A DNA stretch of 31,864 nucleotides from CALARM01 sp964431735 (GTDB lineage: Bacteria > Vulcanimicrobiota > SpSt-956 > JAKJGF01): assembly GCA_964431735.1 (NCBI GenBank), contig CAYSLJ010000081.1:1-31864 (forward strand), in the 5' to 3' direction. The number at the start of each line of letters is the position of its first letter. Positions within the stretch are counted from its first letter, which is position 1. Under the pieces are notes generated by a model. That model did not search any database and was not told the DNA's origin. It saw only the letters and a list, made by a program, of their open reading frames with translations. A program made the translations under genes and the position numbers. Below, piece by piece: positions 16,942 to 22,338 of the stretch.

Positions 16942-17442
16942 ATGAAAATAAGTAATAATTTGCAATTAACTAAAACAGGGCAGAACAATTTAAGAGGAAA
17001 AAATAAAACTCCTGAGTTTACAGAACCGGCAGATACCTTTACCTTTTCCGGTACTTTCGCGGGAGCACCTGACAAAAGTGCAGGCGGATGGGTTACAAAT
17101 GAGCAGGCATCCGGCTATCCGAAAGATGCAATAGGTTCCGGTTCAAAACCTGCGGAAAAAGAACAGAAATATCCCGGTGATGCAATAGGATTTGGATCGG
17201 GAAGTTCCTCTGGTTCCTCCCGGAAATTCGTAGGAGCACCTGATGGAAGTGCAGGTGGATGGGTTACAGATGACAAACCTTCAAACTATCCCGGTGATGC
17301 CATAGGATTTGGTTCGGGAAGTTCCTCCGGTTCCTCCTGGAAATTCGTAGGAGCACCTGATAGAAGTGCAGGCGGATGGGTTACAGATGACAAATCTTCA
17401 AAATATCCCGGTGATGCTATAGGCTTCGGCTCAGGCAGATAG
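16942..17442 (+). CDS. 39-residue-repeat protein, unknown function
   Basis: 166 residues; the ATG follows GGAAAGGAG. The N-terminus (MKISNNLQLTKTG) is polar with no signal peptide. The rest is built of a 39-residue (117-bp) unit: FVGAPDGSAGGWVTDDK, then YPGDAIGFGSG, then SSSGSS. There is one diverged copy (about 37-80), a partial copy (80-98), and two near-identical copies (about 99-137 and 138-166, the last cut short). It is rich in Gly, Ser and Asp, with invariant APD, GGWVT and YPGDAIG. No catalytic motif. It could be a surface or matrix protein, or a multi-core substrate; nothing decides this. An 11-bp hairpin follows. Confidence 0.7.
   Translation: MKISNNLQLTKTGQNNLRGKNKTPEFTEPADTFTFSGTFAGAPDKSAGGWVTNEQASGYPKDAIGSGSKPAEKEQKYPGDAIGFGSGSSSGSSRKFVGAPDGSAGGWVTDDKPSNYPGDAIGFGSGSSSGSSWKFVGAPDRSAGGWVTDDKSSKYPGDAIGFGSGR
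17222..17440 (+). repeat. 117-bp in-frame tandem repeat
   Basis: Two nearly identical copies, about 17222-17338 and 17339-17440 (the second stops before the Ser-rich end). The core AGGAGCACCTGAT followed by AGTGCAGG(T/C)GGATGGG recurs, and a more diverged copy starts near 17050. Such in-frame repeats expand and contract readily. Confidence 0.8.
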
Positions 17443-17453
17443 ATCTATATAAA

Positions 17454-17482
17454 CTGTCCGGCAGACAGAAACTGCCGGACAG
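17454..17482. terminator. 11-bp perfect hairpin after the repeat-protein gene
   Basis: CTGTCCGGCAG (17454-17464) pairs with CTGCCGGACAG (17472-17482) across a 7-nt loop, 11 bp after the stop. It is strong and G+C-rich, but followed by ACAAATAAAATTT rather than a T-run, so termination is probable rather than certain. Confidence 0.6.
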
Positions 17483-17629
17483 ACAAATAAAATTTACCAT
17501 AATTTACATAAAAATTATATAAAATCTTTCTTTCCTGCATGTTAAATCATATCCTCAAGGTTTTTTTCTTTACGAAACAACGAAAAACAAAGGCATATTT
17601 TCAGAACTTCCTATCGATTTATTTTTTAC

Positions 17630-17739
17630 AATCTCCCCTATTTCTTCATCTGAAAGTAAAAAATGTAGGGCATGAATTATTGCTTTCTGAAGAAATTGGA
17701 GTAATGATAGCAGACTTTTTCGACAGATCGTTAAAATAA
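17630..17739 (+). pseudogene. possible 3' remnant of an alpha/beta-hydrolase gene
   Basis: The frame ending at TAA 17739 encodes KNVGHELLLSEEIGVMIADF followed by FDRSLK. A GH motif followed by an acidic helix and a final F-x-x-x-L/K is how alpha/beta-hydrolases and prolyl-oligopeptidase-like enzymes end. Upstream sequence in the same frame (from 17539) does not look like the rest of such an enzyme, so at most a fragment remains. The call rests on a short motif. Confidence 0.25.
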
Positions 17740-17794
17740 GTTTGATTGTGTTAACCGGCACAGATTTAATCACTTGAACATGTTAATATATGAT

Positions 17795-18010
17795 TAGAAA
17801 GAGTGAAAATCCCACGGCAATAGAAAGGTGTGTTAAAAATTTGACAAGCGAAAAAGTCTCCGCTATCAATCAGGAGAATATTTACGGCTACTCCAGCATA
17901 GTGCTGGTGGATGATAGCCCAGGCAGTGCAAGTCTGCAGTGGCCGCCAGAATAACTGTAATCTTATAGAGAAAAGAAGACCCCTTATGATAAACTAGAGA
18001 CAGATATTCT
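17795..18010. ncRNA. strongly folding intergenic region, identity unknown
   Basis: Several hairpins follow one another: TTGACAAGCG with CGCTATCAA (17841-17869), and GGCTAcTCCAGCA / TGCTGGtGGAtgaTAGCC (about 17887-17919, with CCAGCA-TAG-TGCTGG at its tip). A G+C-rich GGCAGTGC...GGCCGCC stretch follows (17922-17948). A GTGAAAATCCCAC and AATAGAAAGG run at 17803-17828 faintly recalls domain I of group II introns, but I see no domain V or reverse transcriptase. It does not fit the riboswitch, RNase P, tmRNA or SRP consensus sequences I know. Strand is not certain; plus is more likely. Confidence 0.35.
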
Positions 18011-18124
18011 GTCAATGAAATATTAAAGAGCTAATCCTGCACAGTCAATATATAATTTCACATGTTGTGTTTTTTTAACTATTATATTATAATGTTTAAT
18101 ATATATAAATAACCAAGATTCATG

Positions 18125-18197
18125 TTACCGGTTTAAGCAATGGTTCCAGGAAACATCGCATGGTAATCATTGCGATTATTAAAGCTCAAATCGGTAA
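18125..18197 (+). promoter_or_regulatory. structured 5' leader of the peptidase gene, possible switch
   Basis: TTACCGGTTTAAGC (18125-18138) pairs with GCTCAAATCGGTAA (18184-18197) with one mismatch and one wobble, enclosing hairpin ATCGCA/TGCGAT (18155-18176). GGTAATC occurs twice (18162-18168 and 18194-18200), so TTACC at 18125-18129 could pair with either copy: two mutually exclusive folds. The second copy is a few bases from the GGGGGG ribosome site before ATG 18219. Confidence 0.35.
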
Positions 18198-18218
18198 TCC
18201 AGATAGGGGGGAGCATTT

Positions 18219-18902
18219 ATGGATATAAATAAAGTAAATAATTTCAAACAGATCACATCCAGACCGAAAAAAATAAAACCCGGCTCAGGCAACAGCCTGC
18301 AGGTTTCGGATAAGATTGAACTGGGCTCCGGAGACGATAGCGGAGCGGTAAAACCTCACAAAAAATGGCTTTTTATGAATTATATCGCGGCAGACTGCAA
18401 TCTTAAAGAAGCTTTAACAGATATTATTGACAATCAGGAACTGGTAGGTTCAGATCAGAATACTCATATTGTTGCCCTTATAGATGTTGGCCCTGAAGCA
18501 AATCACATGGATAAAACCTGGAGCGGAGCCAGAACATTTTATGTAACTCATGACGAGACTCCCCGGAAAATCAACTCGGAAGTCATTGCAGAATTCGGCA
18601 ATCATGTTAACATGTCCGACCCGAAGACTCTGACAAATTTCCTCATCGATTCCATGAGAAAATTCCCTGCTGAACATGTGGCTCTTATCATGAGCGATCA
18701 TGGCGGAGGGTTTACAGGTGCTATGGCCGACGATACAGACGGAAATCTTATGACTGTTCCCCAGATCAGACAGGCTATTGAAGAAGCTGAAAAAGTAACG
18801 GGGAAAAAACTTGACATACTCGGCTTTAATGCATGTCTTATGGCAGACACGCAGGCTGCCTATGAATTTAGAGATCATGCCAGAATTATTCTACAAACTT
18901 AA
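18219..18902 (+). pseudogene. clostripain-like (C11) peptidase, truncated after the catalytic Cys
   Basis: 227 residues; ATG 18219 follows a G-rich ribosome site. A polar N-terminus without signal peptide (MDINKVNNFKQITSRPKKIK) leads to a C11/caspase-hemoglobinase fold core (about 48-220). Catalytic His 161 in SDHGGGF and Cys 206 in LGFNACLMA are both present. The protein stops 21 residues after the Cys at DHARIILQT, where relatives continue with a conserved ASEE-type segment and about 100 or more further residues that shape the substrate pocket. The reading is a 3' deletion, so activity is doubtful. A minimal active form cannot be ruled out. Confidence 0.75.
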
Positions 18903-18950
18903 AAACTTATTTCAATACTTCTTTTTTTAATTTATCTAAAAAATAAAACC

Positions 18951-20030
18951 TCAGACAAACTTTGCAAGATAGGAATTAAATAAAGTACTGTCTTTTCCAA
19001 CTTCTGCAATCACATCTGCCTGTGAAGTTCTGAGCAAATCTCCCGGCAGTATAACTTCTTTTGTAATAAGAGGTCTCTTTTTGAAATCTATCTGATGTGC
19101 TCCTTCTTTTACTGATTTATAAACCACTTCGGAACAATACATGGAATCGTCTCCCATCCTGAATCTATAATCATATTTTACGCCGATCTTATCCTTTGCC
19201 GCATCTACCACCTGTTCAGCCTGATTTCCTTCGTACCTGGGTCTTATGGCAACGGCATGATGTTTATGTCCCAGCACTTCTTTAAGATTTCCTTCTGCAA
19301 CGCCATGAGTCACTGTTCTGGATTCGATGGTTTTACCGTCTCCTTCGTAAAGAAGGGCATGATTGAAATCAGCCTTTCCGTCTGCCGCAACAATAATAAG
19401 AGAAAATATAGTGCATGCTTCGTCATTTACAAGCACAATATCTCCCGGTTTCAGTTTCGACATAAAGTCATCCGCTTCTTTTTCACTTATATGAGGATGG
19501 TTTGTATGTGTCGTAGTTCCGAGAAGTTCTTTCATGTTACCATAACTGTAATTCTTTGTCTCTTCAATAAGATCACTTCTCAGAGGAACCTTCAGGGCTT
19601 TTGCAAAGAGCCCCATAAGGTCACCGACGGCACCTCCGACTCTTCCCCCTATTTCTCTTCCTATAAGGGTTTTTCCATGAATCTTCGCTCCTGCGTAGGT
19701 GCCCAGAAGGCCTCCTGCTATTTTACCTGCAATGGCTCCCACCGGTCCGCCTATCGCACTGCCAAGAGCCTCTCCGGCAAAAAAACCTGCCGCTCCCAGC
19801 CCTAAAGGAACTGCAATATTTCCGGTAAAAGCCATAGTTGCCGCACCTGTTGCTCCGAAAACCTTTTTGTAAGTCGAGAGATCTGCTCCCTTTACATAAT
19901 GATGTTCTTCTATTGAACCCTTATACAGATCTGCCTGTACCGGAAGTTCTGACTTTTCAGTTCCAGATGCAGTACCGGAAGAAGGTTTCATATTTGTTTG
20001 TTTTAAAGAAATTCTATCAGATATATTCAT
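18951..20030 (-). CDS. YiiX-like papain-fold (NlpC/P60 superfamily) protein with glycine-zipper region
   Basis: 359 residues from ATG 20030 (GGAGTG seven bases upstream; the GTG at 20039 is inside that site). A polar, Ser/Thr-rich N-terminus (MNISDRISLKQTN) precedes a Gly/Ala-rich hydrophobic block (about 58-140: GEALGSAIGGPVGAIAGKIA, GGRVGGAVGD) like glycine zippers that insert in or oligomerise at membranes. The C-terminal half is a permuted papain-like hydrolase: KPGDIVLV (about 194), His 224 in FNHALLYEGDG, and Cys 299 in YCSEVVY. Relatives hydrolyse amide or thioester bonds in lipids or peptides. Membrane insertion plus a hydrolase suggests a secreted effector or envelope enzyme; this is inference. 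Confidence 0.78.
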   Translation of the reverse strand: MNISDRISLKQTNMKPSSGTASGTEKSELPVQADLYKGSIEEHHYVKGADLSTYKKVFGATGAATMAFTGNIAVPLGLGAAGFFAGEALGSAIGGPVGAIAGKIAGGLLGTYAGAKIHGKTLIGREIGGRVGGAVGDLMGLFAKALKVPLRSDLIEETKNYSYGNMKELLGTTTHTNHPHISEKEADDFMSKLKPGDIVLVNDEACTIFSLIIVAADGKADFNHALLYEGDGKTIESRTVTHGVAEGNLKEVLGHKHHAVAIRPRYEGNQAEQVVDAAKDKIGVKYDYRFRMGDDSMYCSEVVYKSVKEGAHQIDFKKRPLITKEVILPGDLLRTSQADVIAEVGKDSTLFNSYLAKFV

Positions 20031-20189
20031 TATCTTCACTCCTTATATTACAGAGAACTTGTTTTACCTGTATATTATAATTATGTAATAAAATACTATT
20101 AATTACAATAAATACATGTTAACTTTTTGTTAAAATTTTATCGGGAAGATAATTTGTCATTTAGAGGAAAAAATTCTCATACGTCGTTG

Positions 20190-20204
20190 TGACCGGGCCG
20201 GTCA
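20190..20204. repeat. 6-bp inverted repeat in a gene-free gap
   Basis: TGACCG and CGGTCA around GGC, in the 20040-20251 gap between two leftward genes. It could be an operator for the papain-fold gene region or part of a terminator. Nothing else stands out in this gap. Confidence 0.3.
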
Positions 20205-20240
20205 TGGTTCTCAAGTAAAAATCAGTTTTTCCATGTCATT

Positions 20241-20257
20241 ACCTGAAAATTTCAGGT
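20241..20257. terminator. 8-bp perfect inverted repeat at the TPR gene stop
   Basis: ACCTGAAA (20241-20248) and TTTCAGGT (20250-20257) around one base; the stop codon of the leftward TPR gene (20254-20252) is inside it. A TTTTT run follows some 25 bases later on the minus strand, so it is a weak terminator candidate. Confidence 0.35.
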
Positions 20258-21439
20258 GGTACTTTTATTTTCCTCTGAAAAATCTTCTATTTCTTTAATG
20301 CAGTTCTCTGCCTGTTTTTTTATATATTCGTCTTCAGTTCTTTTAATAGAATATCTAAAATGCTTGAGGGCATGGAAAATATTTTTTCGTTCCTTATAAA
20401 GAATGGCCAGTTCCATATGAACAGTACCGTCATTTTTATTAATCTTAAGATAATCTTTATAACACGTGATAGCTTTATTAAAATCTTTATTTTCTTTATA
20501 GAGTCCGGCAAGTTTTATATAAAGTTCTGCTCTGGTCTCATCACTGCCGGTTTCTGAGAGAAGAGCTTCGCAGTTTTTTATCTTTTCTTCTATATTTATA
20601 TTATTCTCGTATTCATCTTCTCCCTGAGAAGACAAATTTTCAATTACTGAGATATAATTCTTTGCTTCTGAAAGAATCCCTGTATCTATAGCTTTCTTTG
20701 CACATTCTCTGAGATATTCCATAGCTCTGTCGTATTCCTGTTTTCCTTTATAAATTAAAGCTATCTCCAAATAATACCTGGCTTCATAAGGGGCAATGGT
20801 CAGGATTTTTTTATAATACTCAAGAGCTTTATCTGTTTCGCCATTTTCTTTACATATCACAGCAAATTCAATATATTTATTTAACTCATCGGTATTTTCG
20901 TGTGAAGGTATTTCACAGGTTAGATTTTCTTCTTCCAGTCTTACTGTTTTGTAAGAGATGTCCTTCTTATCTTCCTTATAACTTCCATCTTCAATTTTCT
21001 TTATATGGTTTCTTGCTATATCCCTTGATGCCTCATCTTTAGAATATTTTATACATAATTTCAAATGTCTTAAAGATTTTAATATATTGTTTTGCTCTCT
21101 GTAAACCAGAGCTAAATTCAAGTGGCTTTCACTGAAATCCTGTTTCAGAGAGAGAGCTTTCTCAAAATTTTCTCTCGCCTGTATCAGATCATTATTTTCA
21201 TAATAAAGGAGGCCAAGATTATTATAATATCCGGCCCCATCTGTAATATCAAATATTTCTACAGATTTATCTGCCAGTATATCATATAATTGCTCAACTT
21301 CTTCTTCCGAAAGTTCCCTGTTTTTTTCCAGCTCTTTATCCAGAAATTCGTCAATCTCATCATAGGTAAGAAATCCCTGTTCCTTACCTTTATTTATTAA
21401 AACTTCCACAAGTTTTTTGAAATTATTATCATTACTCAT
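20252..21439 (-). CDS. TPR protein with N-terminal sigma-70 region 1.1-like domain
   Basis: 395 residues from ATG 21439; a GTG at 21466 would add nine residues but has no better ribosome site. Residues 8-66 (LVEVLINKGKEQGFLTYDEI to DILADKSVEIFD) match region 1.1 of primary sigma factors; E. coli RpoD has GKEQGYLTYAEVNDHL at the same place. The rest is three modules of about 110 residues, each with two or more tetratricopeptide helices (for example YYNNLGLLYYENNDLIQARE, ALEYYKKILTIAP, KAITCYKDYLKIN). There is no DNA-binding sigma region 2 or 4. Region 1.1 is an acidic DNA mimic that occupies the RNA polymerase channel, so the protein might bind polymerase or a sigma partner. That role is inference. 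Confidence 0.82.
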   Translation of the reverse strand: MSNDNNFKKLVEVLINKGKEQGFLTYDEIDEFLDKELEKNRELSEEEVEQLYDILADKSVEIFDITDGAGYYNNLGLLYYENNDLIQARENFEKALSLKQDFSESHLNLALVYREQNNILKSLRHLKLCIKYSKDEASRDIARNHIKKIEDGSYKEDKKDISYKTVRLEEENLTCEIPSHENTDELNKYIEFAVICKENGETDKALEYYKKILTIAPYEARYYLEIALIYKGKQEYDRAMEYLRECAKKAIDTGILSEAKNYISVIENLSSQGEDEYENNINIEEKIKNCEALLSETGSDETRAELYIKLAGLYKENKDFNKAITCYKDYLKINKNDGTVHMELAILYKERKNIFHALKHFRYSIKRTEDEYIKKQAENCIKEIEDFSEENKSTT

Positions 21440-21500
21440 ATAAAAAATCTTTCTTTTGAGGAGCACTGAAATATATTTCAGAAAATATTATATCATAAAA

Positions 21501-21534
21501 AGTGAATAGTGAGTAGTGAATAGTGAATAGTAAT
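21501..21534. repeat. heptamer tandem repeat (AGTGAAT-type)
   Basis: About four to five copies of a GTGAATA-like 7-mer (GTGAATA, GTGAGTA, GTGAATA, GTGAATA) between the TPR gene and the hydrolase gene. It has the same 7-base period as the blocks at 100-134 and 7678-7712 but a different sequence. Single GTGAA(A/T)AGTGAA stretches also occur at both ends of the 29.1-29.4 kb promoter region. Confidence 0.7.
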
Positions 21535-21626
21535 TAAAGTAATCTATTCGATTTAGAAGGTAAAAAAAAATCAAAGAAGAAAATATTTATGATACAACTG
21601 AATTTTATAATCAGGGAGGAATGTCT

Positions 21627-22316
21627 ATGAAGCAAAATTCATCGGGAATTATTCAGTTTTCCCTTTCCGGCATGTTAAATTCTTTCTGTATTAAAGAAGA
21701 AAAGGCTATTCTCGTAGATGCAGGGAATCCGGGAGACGGGGAAAAAATCATTGAACATCTCTCTGTATATGGATTGAAACCGCAGGATATATCGCTTATT
21801 CTGATTACCCACTGTCATTTTGATCATTTCGGAGGTCTTTCAATATTAAAAGAAAAAACAGGGGCACCTGTAGCTGTTCATAAATCGGGGGCAGAATTAT
21901 TAAAAGAAGGTAAAAATAATCTTATTGTTCCCCGTACTATAATGGGTAATATACTGAACTGTATGATGAACATTTTTCCTCCCAAAATGCCTGTGTCAGG
22001 TATTTCTCCTGATATTCTTATTGACAGAGAACTGAATCTGAAGGATTTCGGTGTAAAAGGAAAAATCATATCAACACCTGGCCACACACCTGACTCAACA
22101 TCTGTCATACTTGACAGCGGTGAGGCTATTGTAGGAGATCTGGTGATGGCCTTTTTCAACAAAAAAATTCCTTCCTATCCAATGTTTGCTACCGATCTAT
22201 GTGAAGTAAAAAAGAGTATAAAAATATTTAAAAATGCGTCAAAAGTCTATGCAGCACATGGAGGACCTTTTACAAGAGAATTTATGCTCAGGAGTTTTAT
22301 GAACGACATGAGGTAA
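21627..22316 (+). CDS. metallo-beta-lactamase-fold hydrolase
   Basis: 229 residues from ATG 21627, chosen because AGGGAGGA is six bases upstream; ATG 21621 touches that site. The dinuclear metal motif HCHFDH (His 62, His 64, Asp 66, His 67), STPGHTPDS (third metal His), GDLVM (bridging Asp) and the final AAHGG are all present. The fold class covers glyoxalase II-like thioesterases, lactonases and others; the sequence does not say which. It has no signal peptide, so it is cytoplasmic. Its terminus converges with the large sensor gene 22 bp away. Confidence 0.88.
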   Translation: MKQNSSGIIQFSLSGMLNSFCIKEEKAILVDAGNPGDGEKIIEHLSVYGLKPQDISLILITHCHFDHFGGLSILKEKTGAPVAVHKSGAELLKEGKNNLIVPRTIMGNILNCMMNIFPPKMPVSGISPDILIDRELNLKDFGVKGKIISTPGHTPDSTSVILDSGEAIVGDLVMAFFNKKIPSYPMFATDLCEVKKSIKIFKNASKVYAAHGGPFTREFMLRSFMNDMR

Positions 22317-22338
22317 TTATATAAACATCATCTTTCTG

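Noticed and set aside
17570..17773. Minus-strand frame of 67 codons in the 17.4-18.2 kb gap
   Set aside because: No ribosome site or recognisable motif; the opposite strand has a better, though still weak, hydrolase-tail signal.
17803..17840. Cobalamin riboswitch or group II intron
   Set aside because: GTGAAAATCC and AATAGAAAGG are suggestive, but the B12 box, intron domain V and a reverse transcriptase are all absent.
21501..21534. CRISPR array
   Set aside because: Units are 7 bp with no spacers; this is a simple heptamer tandem repeat.
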